Translations under genes and position numbers: made by a program
Shown here: positions 47,240 to 59,340 of the stretch, piece after piece
Numbering within the stretch: position 1 is the first letter of the stretch
How the letters are laid out: every line of letters begins with the position of its first letter
From: Effrenium voratum
Taxonomy: Eukaryota; Sar; Dinophyceae; Suessiales; Symbiodiniaceae
Assembly: GCA_963377175.1 (NCBI GenBank)
Contig: CAUJNA010000193.1
Coordinates: 179,501 to 243,500, forward strand
DNA: 64,000 nt
Direction of reading: 5' to 3'
Notes under the pieces: generated by a model
Database searches by the model: none
Seen by the model: only the letters and a program-made list of their open reading frames with translations
Told to the model about the DNA's origin: nothing

Positions 47240-47369
47240 GTAAGGCAGTGGAGTTCATAGTTGCAAGATGGCCAAGGGGAATCGGGCAGAGGTGCACTTT
47301 AAGTGTTCTCGTGGCGCAGCGTGTTTGTTCCTGTGAGATGTTGGCTGCATGTTTCCTGGATGCCGCCAG

Positions 47370-47548
47370 AGGGGGCAAAACTCAAGCGGCACTTGTCCCG
47401 TGCGGAGGTCGCCTGGACATTCATGTTCGGTGCAGCGCTTCCTTTGGGATCTGGTTTCTTTCACCAAAAAAAATGCGTGGTCGGCGAATTTATCGTTTGC
47501 GAAATTATTCCCGAATCATTTCGCGAACAGGGAGCCGAACACGGGTAG
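47370..47548 (+). CDS. Weak candidate exon
   Basis: After GCCGCCAG the frame reads GAKLKRHLSRAEVAWTFMFG then AALPLGSGFF and stops at TAG 47546-47548. Two other frames are also open. May continue the gene at 46.8-47.2 kb. Confidence 0.28.
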
Positions 47549-48525
47549 GTGAACTCGCGTGCAGACGCACGACTGGATGGCAAGGGCGGCCTGGACCAGT
47601 GCGGAACCTGAGCTGAGCGCTCGCGGTAGCCCTGTTTCGGGTTTGAAAGAGAAGCACTAGGAAACCAGAGGGAAAGCCACCATTTTGGGGCTCCCCATAT
47701 TTTGACACCATCCAAGGGCAAGAAGAAACAAGTTGGCGATACAATGAGTCAAGAGGAAATGATCAGGACTAGGGGGGTCATTGTGTTTCATGTGTGCATC
47801 TGTTTGTAGCAGGCTGTTTCCGTTAGCTCCCCCATTGACCGGCTTAAACACGGGTTCTGCGCAGGGCTTCTAAGTCCAGATAGTTTGTTCAAGGAATACT
47901 TTGCTCAGGGGAGTAGTTTCTTATGAGTCACCCAGTCAGGTTTCCTGGATTGTGGATGTTCCATTTGTGCTCAGAGAGGGTCAGTTTCACTCATGGTTGT
48001 TTTCTTCGGTTGTTGTTGAAAAAGGGCTGCTTGAAAGCACTATATTTTTGCTAGCAAGCTCATCCAAACAAATCCGGCATGCATGTTGTTCAAGTAGTGG
48101 CGGAGGCGACCCGGCTTTGGTGGATGGTGACTTGTCCTGTTGAAAGGATCCACAGTCTACCGAAAACTGATAGTGCATGGTGTGGGCGGTGTCTTTGGTT
48201 TTCACAGGCACAGTGTGGTTCCATGGGCCGACTGGTTCCCCTTGGTTTGCAGTTCACTCAAGACTCCGCAGCTTTTGCAGCGAGGTTTGTACCTTTCTTC
48301 CGAGCCGCCAAGCTCTCGCTGTGGTGGCGCCGCTGGCATGCGCTTTTGCAGAAGGAACTTGGCCACTGAGGACTGGTTTCAGAGGAATTCTCGATCGAAC
48401 CCTTCTCAACAGCGAAGGACACCAGTTCTCAACTCCGGGCAAATGGAAGGCCTCGAGGGAAAGTCATCAAGACAGCAGCCATTAAAAAACAAGGAAACAC
48501 GTTTGACGCCATGAGAAGCCAACAG
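47549..48525. other. No supported gene
   Basis: ORFs up to 124 codons without domain or splice support. Confidence 0.45.
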
Positions 48526-48714
48526 ACACCTTGGAGGATTTGAAAGGCTTCCGGTTTCCTGGCCGGTCCGGTCGATTGGCCAGGCTGCCAGATGTGAACA
48601 ACATGTGCCGGATCCGCGCTCTGGAAGCGCGGACCCGATCCAGCGCCGGGGAGAAGGCCTTGGCTTTGGCTCAGAGCGCTGGCGCGATCTCGGCCCAAAG
48701 CCCAGCGGGTCGCG
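48526..48714 (+). CDS. Candidate internal exon, Ala/Arg/Ser-rich
   Basis: Acceptor CAACAG ends at 48525; the frame reads TLEDLKGFRFPGRSGRLARL, PDVNNMCRIRALEARTRSSA, GEKALALAQSAGAISAQSPA, with donor GTAAAG at 48715. Strong GC-biased codon use. A closer AG at 48583-48584 could be the acceptor instead. Function unknown. Confidence 0.5.
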
Positions 48715-50230
48715 GTAAAGCCTCGTTCGGAATGAACAGTCCGAATTCAGGTTGGCCAACTCGAAATGTCAGAAAGGTTCATGGCACCTTCACCAAACAA
48801 GGTACCCCTACCTACCCCCAGTTTGTAGAACAAGCGCAACACCAAATTCTGCGGTTCCCTGTTTAGGCTGGACAAGAGCCTTCACCTGCCAGCTTGAAGA
48901 AGCAAATGCCCCAGGTATCCTCAGTTTGCGCTTCGTATGATTTAATTTGCGCAACCAAGGGCTTCAAATTTATCCCGCATGTTGCTAGCATTCGCTGGCT
49001 TTGTTGCACCCACTTCATTGCCCTGGTTCATCATCACTCGAGAATCATGGGCATCTCGGAAACTAGCAGAAACCCGAAGGGAAACTCATGCTGGTTTGCA
49101 TTGTAGTGTTTTTAGTTGCTTTACTTGCAATATGTCGGGAATCAACCACATCAGGCTGTAGCCAAAGCATTGGAATCCCACCAGTTGGCGACCCCTCTAT
49201 TACTCGGGGCCCATGAATCCTAGATTCCCCAAACCCACCAAATCCTACAGGTTGATGGACGTGGAGGGGCCGACATTTTGAACCTGCCAGGTGGTGGCTG
49301 GGCGGCCAGGTGGCTTCAACCTGGGTTTTGAGATCGAGGTGCGCCCAGCTAGCTGCCACCATTTGGCCATCCGATGGTGGATGTTACTTAGTTGGCAAGG
49401 ACAACTATGCCTGAAGAGGACACCTTTGTTAATGCTGGTACTTATGCATTATATTCAGATCTAGTGAACTGTTCATCGGCTCCTTGTTCAATTGGTACAA
49501 ATTCTAGGGGGCAACTGGTTCCAACGTGCACTTGGTTTGCTCCACCAACCATTTTCTCAGTCCGCGATTTCAGGTTTCTCTCCTCAGAAACGCTTTTCTG
49601 AGTTCCTTTGGGCAAGGCCCGAAAGCTTCCAGTCAGAAAATGAGGGGAGAAACAGCATCAGAAAGAGCCAGGGTTGTGGGATCAACGGGTTTATCCCCAC
49701 TTCTGTGATACAAGGGAATCTCCCCCTTTATATGGGGGGTTAGTCTTTGGGAAGCCCTTTTTGTTGTATCACAGAAGTGGTCATTTTCCAGCCCTGGAAA
49801 GAGCCTTTTGCAGACTGCAGTCTGCCGGTTTCTCCTTTTGCTCCTGCTCACTTGCAACAGATCTCAGCCAGAGACAGAGGTGGCTTCCTTGTTTACAGGG
49901 AAAGTTGCTAAGCGACTGAATTGTGAATTGTTTTCAGGTCCGGCATCAACAGCCACAAATCTTCTTGTTTTGATAGAACCGACCCACCTGTGCTTAAGCC
50001 CTGAGTCACTGCCCAGCTGCGAACAAGATGCATACCATGTTGGTAGCAGTACTCGCCAAAGTCCACCACTCTCGGTGCACTGGAGAGTCCAGATGCATCC
50101 CTCCACTTGCGGCTCATCTTTTCTTCTGGGCCAGAAGAATGAAGCCTTTACGCATGTCAAAGCAAGAGGCAGTTTATGGAAAGTCATACTTCAAGAACAC
50201 CCTGCTCACACGTATTTCGATTCGGTCAAG
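48715..50230. other. Mostly non-coding; one frame-conflicted exon-like patch
   Basis: At 49251 an acceptor CCTACAG opens VDGRGGADILNLPGGGWAAR. From 49311 another frame reads GFNLGFEIEVRP. Both look coding, but there is no room for an intron between them. A foldback element lies at 49697-49780. Confidence 0.35.
49697..49780. repeat. Foldback element with 17-bp perfect arms
   Basis: CCACTTCTGTGATACAA at 49697-49713 is the exact reverse complement of 49764-49780. Inner flanks (GGGAATCTCCC and AAGCCC-type) extend the pairing imperfectly. No ORF inside. Confidence 0.75.
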
Positions 50231-50343
50231 AAAGGAAGGATGCGACCGACACGTTTCAGCTGGAGATCAAGGAGCTCTCCTGCCATTTGCACAATTTGGC
50301 GAACGTGAAATGGCGCCACAATCGTCAGCGTTTGACGCGGTGA
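50231..50343 (+). CDS. Candidate terminal exon, coiled-coil-like
   Basis: After CGGTCAAG the frame reads RKDATDTFQLEIKELSCHLH then NLANVKWRHNRQRLTR and ends at TGA 50341-50343. Leu and other hydrophobic residues fall at near-heptad spacing. No family recognised. Overlapping longer ORFs in other frames are less coding-like. Confidence 0.48.
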
Positions 50344-52127
50344 AATATTTCGGCCAGCGAGAGTGAGGAGAACAGCTGACGCAACCAGCATGCAGCACCC
50401 GAGACACTCTGGCAGTTTGTTGATGTGGGTTGGCACTTGCTTGTTGGGACAGCACGGCGTGATATAGTTGATATGTTGTGAAACAGCTCAACTTTGTGGA
50501 CTTGAAGCAAAGAACATCGAGAAGGGCCCGGCCAAGTTGAATTACCACGGTCAGTGTCAACCAAGATACTTTCCAGTCACTGCTTTGGCTTTGAATTCAC
50601 AGCCCAGGGGCCTGTGAGTCTCCAACGGCTTTGCTCCAACCCTGCCAGACTCATACTTGTGGCAAACACAGCCTTCTCAGCACTTCCAACTTGATTGCGG
50701 CTCATAAAGTCCCGCATCCACATGAATAGCCGCCAGGTGTTGGTCAAAGAGGTCATTGTGCCACAGCTGGTTTTTGGTTTCAGGATTACTTCATCCACAC
50801 ACACACAACATTTAAGCGCAGACGATGCAGGAGCGAGGCAACAAAGAAGACACGGTTTGAATGTGTGTGTGTGTGGTGCTGGAAGTGTGGGAAGAGCTGC
50901 ACACGGCGAGGGCTGAGCCAACTGTGCGCATAGTCCAGTGGAGCTGCCAGTGGAATGCAAATGGTCCAGTTGAAACTTCCGGTGTTGCAAGAAGCAGTGT
51001 GGGAGCTTTGAGGGCGGAGCTCAGGGACCCTTTTTCACATGACTTGTTTTTCGGCAGTCAATGCATGGAATCAGAGCAGTTTGCTGCGTATAGGCAGCAT
51101 TTGGATCCCCTGGGATTGGATGCATGTCCAGATCGGTTGGTTTCTGTTGGTTTCCACTGTCATGGAGGCGTTTAGGCGTTCAGGCGTTCTGTTCGGGTTC
51201 TGCTGGCGGCTCAGCAGGCCCATCCAAAGTGAAGGACACCCCTTCAGGACCATGGAACATGGTCGTCGGTATAAAGGGGGATGTATGCAGAGGTTGTGTT
51301 TCTTCTTGTGTGTGTGCGCGCTTGTGATGTCTTGACTTTAGGCTAGGTGCCATGCGTTTGCTGTTATTTGCTGGCTGTTAGGGCCACGGAATCTTTGGAC
51401 ATTCATGGCTTGCAGTATGAGACGTGGGTATTTCATGAACAACCCTGACAACCCTTCTGTGTTTAGCGGAAGTTATTATACAACTCCCGGAGGTGACACG
51501 TACAACATCATTGCAAACACAACGGTTTGAGGGTGTCTTTCGGCAAGGCATCTATTATTTGCCCGAAGCAAGGTTTCAAGGCTGCATGAATCGTTGGATC
51601 TCAGCCATTTGCTGATCTGACATTTGCGCCTGTCCCAGTAGTATTCGCCCAGAATGAACCTCGGAAGTTCTTGCACGAGTATTTCATGGGATCAAACTGG
51701 TTGTGGTGCCGTCACTGGCCAAGTATCACAAGGCTATTGACAGGGGATTGACAAGTGAACCATGAGGATTGCTCACCTTCTGCTGACACCGGTCTGCGCT
51801 CTCCGATTGAGCTCCCGACCAATCAAAAGATCACCCTCGCGAAGCAATCAATTTAAGATTTGTTTGAATATTTTGGTACTCCTCGGGTAAGGGCAGTGGC
51901 GCATTGGTTCTACTCCTGTCGTTTTGGTTCATGAGTCTTGGTGGCTGGGTTCCGGAATCCTGAAAAGTCATTCTCTCAAAGCGCTGAAAAGGTTGGTTGT
52001 ACCTTTCTCATTCTACCTGCTGAATGTTCTTGAATCCATTTGCCCGATCCATTTGCCGTGCGAAACGCGTCGCGTTTTGCGAAACGCGCCGTGTTTTGAT
52101 CCGATCCGAGAAGGTCTTCACGCCCAG
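50344..52127. other. No supported gene
   Basis: ORFs without support. A short inverted repeat around GCGAAACGCGTCGCGTTTTG lies at about 52059-52080. Confidence 0.45.
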
Positions 52128-52196
52128 GTCGGCCGAGATTCCGACCTGAAGCTCATGGAGGCGTGCTATGGGCGCACGGCGGACGTGGCTTCGTCT
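52128..52196 (+). CDS. Candidate short internal exon
   Basis: Acceptor CTTCACGCCCAG ends at 52127; the frame reads VGRDSDLKLMEACYGRTADV then ASS, with a GT donor at 52197. The surrounding frame is open for 144 codons (51924-52358), so the true limits may be wider. Confidence 0.42.
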
Positions 52197-54486
52197 GTTG
52201 GTTTCCCAAGTGTCCAACAAATTATGGATCAGGGATCCCCTATGTTTTCCCGACCCAGTTTGTTTGGCACGGTGGCAGTCATGGCAGCACATTTGCATGC
52301 TAAGCAGCATGTTGTTATCCATGCACGGCTACTCCGAGTGAAGGATCTCCCTAATTAATTGCGGAGCAACGTGAATGAGATTGCAGCATGCACTGGCGAG
52401 GGGGGAAGTTAAGCACCATGGTCCAGAAGAAGCAACGATAAGCCGACTAGCTACCATTTGGTCATTTGGGACCAATTCATTTGTTGAACAAAGTGACGGT
52501 CACGATGTAGCGCTTTGGCCAGAGAGGGGTGGTCAGCCTCAAGGATTCCTGTTGCACCTTTCTTTGGGAACTAAAGCGATGTTAATTATTGCACGGACCG
52601 AGGACAAAGGCTCATGTCTGGGAGTCAAAAGTGACTACAAGATGCTGAGCTATTCTGTGGGTTGCCGTCCCGTTGTCCCGTTGCTGGCAATCCCAGAGAT
52701 TCAACACAAGAATTGATTTCTAGATCTTCCAGTGCTGCATAATTTTGAACGCCTAAACTTGCCGAAAGCACGTGTACATATCATGCACACTGGCTTGAAC
52801 ATACTTTGTTGCGCCAGGAAGCTTGGCCAAGGCCCCAAAGCGTATGTTCATGGAGATCTCTGTGTCATGACTGCTTTCCTGCATGCGCTTGGGGCTTTCC
52901 CCACCCTTCTAAAGCGCATGTTCAGCTGTTCCAAAAAGAGCACACTCACCTGGGCAATCTATGAGTTCATTGCGACCGGTTTCCTCCCATGCTTTCACCA
53001 GTTCATTTTGACAAGCAGGGAGGGGTGTTGAGGGGGCAGATCCTGCACTTTTTGTTGATGCAGGATCTATCCAACCTTTTTCTCCAACGGGCCCGCTGTT
53101 TGCTGGGGCATGGTTTGATTCACGTGGATGCTTTGTAAGGATGTACATGCCGACAGGTTTGAGCGGCACAAAGTCGGTTTTTAGTATTATGTTCCCCGTG
53201 TTTTTGTTTTGGTGGATGGAGAGGCATGGCATTGGGTCCAGGCTTCCCTCAGGATTCACAAGGAAGCTGCCTTCCAACACACAAAACCCGCGGTACCTGT
53301 CAGCAGCGATGTTTGGAGGAGGTTGCTTGGGCCACCAAGCTACCTGCTGATGAAGCTGTGTCTATGTTAGTGGCTTCACTTGAAGTATATCTCTGCCAAT
53401 GTTGAGCGAGCAGCGTCGAGCTAGGGTTGATTGCCCGATGGGCTTCGCAAAGGGACTTTGCAAGGCTTTCGGCATCTTGTGCTTGTTCCCAATAGCATGA
53501 AAACATTGGCACTACTCGGCCAGCCGATGGGATTCGAGCACCGCAGACGCATGGCGAGCGCATTCTGGTTGAGACATGTTTTTTCTTAGCTCGGCCGTAC
53601 TGTCACTGCCCCAAAAAGTATCAGACGAGCGTGTGAGTCACCAAGCATTGTTCAAGCTTTAGACCTGGTTTGAAGCCTGCTGGATCCCAATCAAAAACCG
53701 AAAACAATGCCCATGACTCAAACAGGCTTTGCTTGGAAAGCCCATCAAAGTTGGCCAGGCTGGGAAAGGAGAGCTGAACGACAACGTAAACTTCATCGTG
53801 GTCTCCAGCGGTTGCCCTGGAGTTGTGCCATACTTCGAGGGAACACCCAGCGCATCTCTTTCTGTGAGGTCCAATGCTCCCAAGATGCCAAGGGACGATG
53901 CAGCCTCTTTAAACTAGTTTGGACTGGGTGGCTGTGTTTATGTACAAAACTTCTGAGACAGTGCTTGGTCCGCCTTGAAAGCAAGAGAATCAGGACAGCA
54001 TCCAGCGGAGTTGGTCGGCACTAGCTTCATGTGGAATGCCTTTGCCTTTTTCTATTCCAAGGACTCAAACCTGGCAAATCTATTTCGACTATGGCATGGA
54101 CCGCCTTGCAATTTCGCCCATGTTCACTTTTCAAGGGACTTGTCCGGTAAGGCTATGTGCAACTGTGGGAGCTACCCATGCAACCACGGTAGATCACGCA
54201 TGGAACCTCCCCAACTCCCTCAAGTTTCCAAGCTCATCAACACCCATTGTCCCTGTGATCAGCTTTTAGCATCGCGCAATCAGTTCCAAACATCCCGAAC
54301 CTCAAGGACTGGGTTGCTCACAGATCTTTGATCCTCAAAGATGGTGCATCCCCTGGCGGTGCGCCACGGCTTGCGGATTCGGAGTACGGATCCCCCCCCC
54401 ATTTTGAACACTGAGAACTGGTCCCAGAGAAACCGACTCGAGCGTGAGAGGAATTCCCCGAATTGGCCTCGGGGACGCTTGCTCAG
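52197..54486. other. Mostly non-coding; one weak exon-like patch
   Basis: At 53729-53917 on + a frame reads GKPIKVGQAGKGELNDNVNF, partly coding-like but without clear splice sites. Nothing else supported. Confidence 0.4.
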
Positions 54487-54600
54487 GCCCGCTCTACGAC
54501 CACGCCTTCCGCTTCGAGGCAGCGACGAAGCGGGGCTACTTCCTGGCCTTTCGGCCGCCCACCTCCCTCAGGACGGATGTAGATGGAAGGCGGAAGGCGC
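54487..54600 (+). CDS. Candidate internal exon, function unknown
   Basis: Acceptor GCTTGCTCAG ends at 54486; the frame reads PLYDHAFRFEAATKRGYFLA then FRPPTSLRTDVDGRRKARK. Strong codon bias. The 3' end is uncertain; the frame stays open to 54725. Confidence 0.5.
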
Positions 54601-55584
54601 GGAAACAGAATATGGGAAACACGCCGGGAAAAGCGTGGGATCGCATAGAACAAATCATGGTCCAGAAACGTGCAACACCTGGAATTGGGTGTGTTTTTGT
54701 GTGGGTGCTGAAGACCAGGGAATGAAACTTTGCCAAGCAGAAGGCTGAATGGCAGTAAGACAGCCGAGCATCCGACAGATGAATTGTCCAGAACTATCTA
54801 AGCAGCATTGCCCACTCCTCGTGCTTTTAGAGCATGTCTCGCACAATGGCTGAAGTGATGAGAAGCAGCGTAAGGAGCACGCACGCTCGATTGTGGTTTT
54901 TGGAAAATCATTCACCTTCCCCTCCATACTATTTTTCTTGGCTGAAAGAAAAGCGCGTATGCTGAACCCTTTGACCGAGCACGCTTGCACCATCAAATTC
55001 GCGAGAATTCAGAGCTGAAGATCCTGCAGAGGTCAGGGCGGGAAGGGTCCGCTTGGGCGCTCATAGCATGTCAATGTGCCCAGCAACAGTGCTGCCTGAC
55101 CCTGCAATGAAGCTCAGCACTTGGAGAGATTAGACGCCGTGAAATGACCATGGTGTCGTCTTTTTTTGTTGGCGTGAGGCGATTCTTTGCTGGAGCGATT
55201 GCATGGCGCGGAAGTCAGTTTTGCAGTGCTGGTTCCCAAGGAGAAAAGCTTACGTGCGATTGCATAGGGCATCCAGCGGTCCCCTTTTCCCATTTTTTGG
55301 GGCGGGTGTCCCTGTACGGTCACCCACCAAAGGACATCCGTGCTTCCCCACGGCTGGCCAGTAAGCACTTGGCTAGGGTGAATCCATCGACAGCACCGAA
55401 ATGTGTTTCAACCGCCTGTCAGGCTTGCTCCAAACGTTGGGAACTGTAGCAGTGGCCCCCATACCTGGCTGAAGTTCTGGCCATGCCACATGGACACGTG
55501 TCGACCCAAGATTGGGGAGCCTGACAGGCGGATGCTTCACCTTTGTCCTCCCACTCATGCCATCCAATTCCTTTCTTTTTGCAG
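54601..55584. other. No supported gene
   Basis: Probable intron or spacer between the exons at 54487 and 55585. Confidence 0.4.
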
Positions 55585-55688
55585 CCGGCAGGATGATCCC
55601 TTACAATGGGGGCCCGCTGCCCAACAAGCCGCGCGCCCAGAGCTTGGCATCAAGAAATCGCGTGAATGGGGCGCAAAGGCAGGACTGA
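55585..55688 (+). CDS. Candidate exon after a canonical acceptor
   Basis: A textbook pyrimidine tract and AG (TTCCTTTCTTTTTGCAG, ending 55584) open GRMIPYNGGPLPNKPRAQSL then ASRNRVNGAQRQD, stopping at TGA 55686-55688. A GC donor inside AATGGGGCGCAA would join in phase to the next exon at 55894, so it may be internal rather than terminal. Confidence 0.52.
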
Positions 55689-55893
55689 CACCATTTGAAG
55701 GGTGAAGCAATCTGGAGATCGAGAATTGGACGCTTGAGAAGCCGCATCTGTGACGACAAAACTACAAAGAACAAACTTCCATAGCAAGCTAAGCCACTGG
55801 TTCATGACGTTGCATGGGACACCAGCAATCTAAAGCCAATTGCCTCCCCCTCAGCCTTCCGGCCCGGAGACGCCCGGGAAGTTGGCGGCCCAG

Positions 55894-56151
55894 GATGGTG
55901 ATCGACTTCACTTTGGTGGACTTCCAGGCAATGTTCAAGTTCATTGACATTGAGGAGGCGCCAGTGTTTGGGAATGAGCTTGAGCTTCTGAGGCTAAGTG
56001 GTTTCGATTTCCGAGCTCTGAGGATGGCATCCCTGACCCTGCCAAGAAAATCCGCAGGCCAAAAGCCAAGTTGCCGATGGCAAACACATTGCGGGGACGC
56101 TGTGTGGCGAATGTGTGGCAATGCACAAGATATGAAATATTAGTGGCATGA
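55894..56151 (+). CDS. Two overlapping coding-like frames, terminal exon(s)
   Basis: After GGCCCAG a frame reads MVIDFTLVDFQAMFKFIDIE, EAPVFGNELELLRLSGFDFR up to about 56020. From 56023 a different frame reads DGIPDPAKKIRRPKAKLPMA, NTLRGRCVANVWQCTRYEIL to TGA at 56149-56151. Both have good composition. There is no room for a normal intron between them, so a frameshift, a sequence error or a very short intron is implied. Likely the same gene as the exon at 55585. Confidence 0.48.
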
Positions 56152-56643
56152 TGTTCACGGCATGGCAGTTCCATGGTACGGAACTCCCCCAACTGAGTGT
56201 TGCAGGACAGGCACCCATCACTATCTATTTGAAAAACAATCAATGGGGACGTCAGCGGGACTCCCATTGCCCGTGGCGGCTTCGCTGCGTCGCCCTGTTA
56301 TCCTCGCGTATACCATTTCATGGATGCACAGGATGGACCATCGATGGCATTGATATCATGGCATTCAAACGTTGCATATGGCCACAGCAAAGGGAGCAGC
56401 CACAGAGTTGGAGGCCATTCCTTGGGCGCTTGTCTTCAGTGGCATCGGGGTGTGGGTCAGTTTCAACGTTGCCGTGGAGAGCAGACTTAGCTTAAGTTCT
56501 TTGGGTTTGGGCATTCACTAACCTTTCTTTCTGTGAATTTTGCACCCCATTTTCTCGAGCCATTTCTGAAATACACAGCTGAAATCAGGGGCAAAGTGCA
56601 CCACCTGAAGGCCTGAAGGTGAGTGCTCTCAATCTGCTTGCAG
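56152..56643. other. No supported gene
   Basis: Probable intergenic stretch between two + strand genes. Confidence 0.4.
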
Positions 56644-58080
56644 CTGCTCCCTCGGGTTGGCCCAGGTGCTGCGGCCAGTGATCGAGGCCAAGGGCGGCTG
56701 GGTTCCCTTGGACCAGGTGAAGACCGACGCCAACGTCACCGTGCCTCGGCGCGCGTCGAGGTCATCCAGGCGGTCGGTTCCTGCGAGGGTTGCACCGCAG
56801 GGGGTGGTTGATTTTGTAGTGTCAGCCCGTGAAAAATAAAACCATCAAAGACCACCCTTGGAAGTACTAAGTAGACTTGCTCAGAAGTGGAACTCGGGCT
56901 TTGGGCTGGCAGGTTAGCCCTTCATTTGTTTTGTTCATATTGGCCTCCTGAGTCGGCCATGAGTCCCATCCTGGCAACTTTCCAGGCAGATTGAAGTTGA
57001 GGCTTACACCCTTGGCGTGTTGTAACCATGCAACACGGCAGCTTTCAACACAAGCGAATTGAGCCAGGGAATAATGGGTGTTGTTCTACGTGTTTCTGCA
57101 CGAGAAGTCCATGCCAAGAGCACGGCAAAGCATGTTTCAGTAAGCACGATCAGTACATATTGGGCTGCGGGCAGATTTGGTCACGCTGACAAAATCGAGA
57201 GGATGTCAAGCTTGCAAATGAGGCATACTTCGGGAATATTCTGCAGAAGCCCATGTGGGACGATGACGACTTCCAAAGCTACTTCGAGGGCCACTTCGAG
57301 ATGTGGGAGCGGGACGCCAAGACAGAAGGGACGTGACCGCCCCCGGGAGCTCTCTCAAGCTTTCCTTTCTAGGTCCCATTGGCAGAGTGGTTTTTGCACT
57401 CGTTCAGAGGCGATGGAGTGACTGGAGCACTTGTGCCATTGGAGGTGAACCAGCCTCTAGAATCAAATGCCCATGTGGATGGAGCGAGCTCCTTCAACGG
57501 GACAGTTTCGCTCCGACTTGGCGTTTCCTTGAGGAGGACTTTAAATCGGTGCAAGGTCCAAGTTGCTTGTTCACCCTGGTTCCTTCCCTGAGACTAGGAC
57601 GCGGACATATTTTGCCCGGGTGTCCATCGCAGGGCATTCTGCTAGAGACACATATCCCAAAAGGAGCCGTTGCTCGCGTGAGCTGCTTCGCCAGACTGCC
57701 TGTGAGCCCTGAGGTTCCGCACCGAGGGGCCAGCCGTGAGGCGCGAGGGGGTGCCATTCCAAAAGCGAGTTGCGGATGCGGGTGGAGTGTCTGGGCTGAA
57801 CTTCCTGGCCGGCAGCCTCCATTTTGGCCGATGTTTGGTGCAGAACCATTTGTCTCCAAAACTTGGGATTGGGCAAGGCCAGGCTCGACTAGTGCTCAAG
57901 CTTGCCAAGGGCTTGCAAAAGAGATTGTTGCTCATACAAACAACATCAATGAACACCATGACATCATGAGCTCGAGTACTTTCCTACTCGATTCGCTCCA
58001 ATAATGTTTCCTGGGTGTCAAGGCTCCGGGGCGTGGACGAGCGCCTGGGCTATGCGCTGGAGCGAGTGAAGGAGAGCTGA
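56644..58080 (+). CDS. Unidentified gene with three candidate exons and a stop
   Basis: (1) 56644-56740, acceptor CTGCTTGCAG: LAQVLRPVIEAKGGWVPLDQ then VKTDANVT, donor GTGCCT. (2) 57202-57332: DVKLANEAYFGNILQKPMWD, DDDFQSYFEGHFEMWERDAK, TEGT (Thr codon split), donor GTGACC. (3) 58023-58080: LRGVDERLGYALERVKES, then TGA. Phases agree (0 between 1 and 2; GAC-type split codon between 2 and 3) and both introns are GT-AG (461 and 690 bases). The middle exon is strongly acidic and aromatic. After exon 1 another frame (ARVEVIQAVGSCEG) also looks coding, so the exon 1 boundary is uncertain. No family recognised. Confidence 0.5.
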
Positions 58081-58620
58081 CATTCGAGTGAAGGATCGCA
58101 AACCAAGCTCAAAGGAGCTCACCCATGGTTCCTTACCTGGTTTTGTTAGTTTCAGTGTTTGAATCATTGCAATTTGCCCAGAGAATCTTATTCCTCCCAC
58201 TCCATCCAAAGATAGAAGACCGCGGACGATGGTGATGATTCAAAATGTTGTTCCTTTCAGGAGTCATTCCTTCCACAGCAGGATTTGACTGAGCAGAGTG
58301 GTGGTTCAGATTAGGACCACACAACCAAGGCTCAGGCTGAGTAAATCGTTGATTGTGGCAGTCTTATCCCACCAATTCCTCCACCATGCTGCGCTGGAGC
58401 TTTGAATCTTTTTCTTTCGTCCACCGTAGTGTAGTGTTTAATGTACGTCACATCCTTTCCAGTGGGGATTTGACCGTTGGCGACATTTTCTCGTATTCGC
58501 TTAAACTGCCGTACTTGGATCAAGGACCTATGGGTGTGCGCTTGACTGGGCGAATAACCCACTTTTCTCTGAAGGTTGTAAGGTTCGCTGCCTTTTCTAG
58601 AATGGCATGTGTTGGAACAA
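58081..58620. other. No supported gene
   Basis: ORFs on both strands at 58332-58706 without support. Confidence 0.4.
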
Positions 58621-59340
58621 CTTAGACGCTGACGCGAAACAGCCGGCCACCGGCAACCCTGCCCTTCATTTCTTTCCCCTTCATGTCCCTTCATGTCTCT
58701 GGTCATTATATTTCAGTTTCCCTCAATTGAATTCCATCATTGTCTTCATTCCCTTCATGCCATTTTGCTGCATTGTCTTGAGTTTCCTTGTGTCTTTTTT
58801 CTGTTCATCATTTTTCGGTTGATTTATATTCATTTCTCAATTCTGAGCCTCGCCAGCATACCCTGCACGATCCGCATCCTTCAGGATGATGCTGGCAGTG
58901 CTGGGGATGCCTTCCATTTTACAAATCCTCTTCGCCCCGTAGCAGGGACGGCGCAGCGCAAAACGTATGTTCATGTTCTGCTCATCGGCGGCAAGGTAGC
59001 GGTCACGGCCCAGTGGCCGGATGTAGACGCTGACGCGAAAGAGCCCAAGAGACTTCGCCCTTGATTTCTCATCCAATTTCCCTTCATGTCCCTTCAATTG
59101 AATTCCATCAGTTTCTTTCTGCTCCTTTCATTTCACTTCATTTGCATTCACTTCCCCTTTTATGGACAATCCCCGCATGTTACTTTAATTTCCCTTCATG
59201 GCACTTCGCTTTATTTTTTACCGTCCGTTTCGCCTCATTGTCCATTGCATCTTGCAAGACATTTCCCTCATACCGCTCATTTCATTTCCTTTCATTGCCG
59301 CCCTTTTTCCCCAACCCCTTCAATTTGCTGCTCGCTTTGC
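58621..59340. repeat. CTTCAT-rich low-complexity region with an internal duplication
   Basis: CCCTTCAT, TTCATTT and related pyrimidine-rich words recur throughout. A block starting GTAGACGCTGACGCGAAA-like and running through TTCAATTGAATTCCATCA occurs at about 58621-58750 and again at 59022-59115. The word GGCGCAGCGCAAAACG occurs at 58949 and again at 59519. Confidence 0.7.

Noticed and set aside
56644..56740. Possible resemblance of VLRPVIEAKGGWVPLDQ to the start of RNA 2'-phosphotransferase
   Set aside because: Only a generic GWVPLD-like stretch matches, and the catalytic residues are not seen in the following exons.
57303..58004. 233-codon + ORF, the longest in the window
   Set aside because: It opens in the wrong frame relative to the better exon at 57202-57332, has Ser/Cys/Trp-rich composition typical of chance frames, and lies in what the phase-matched model makes an intron.
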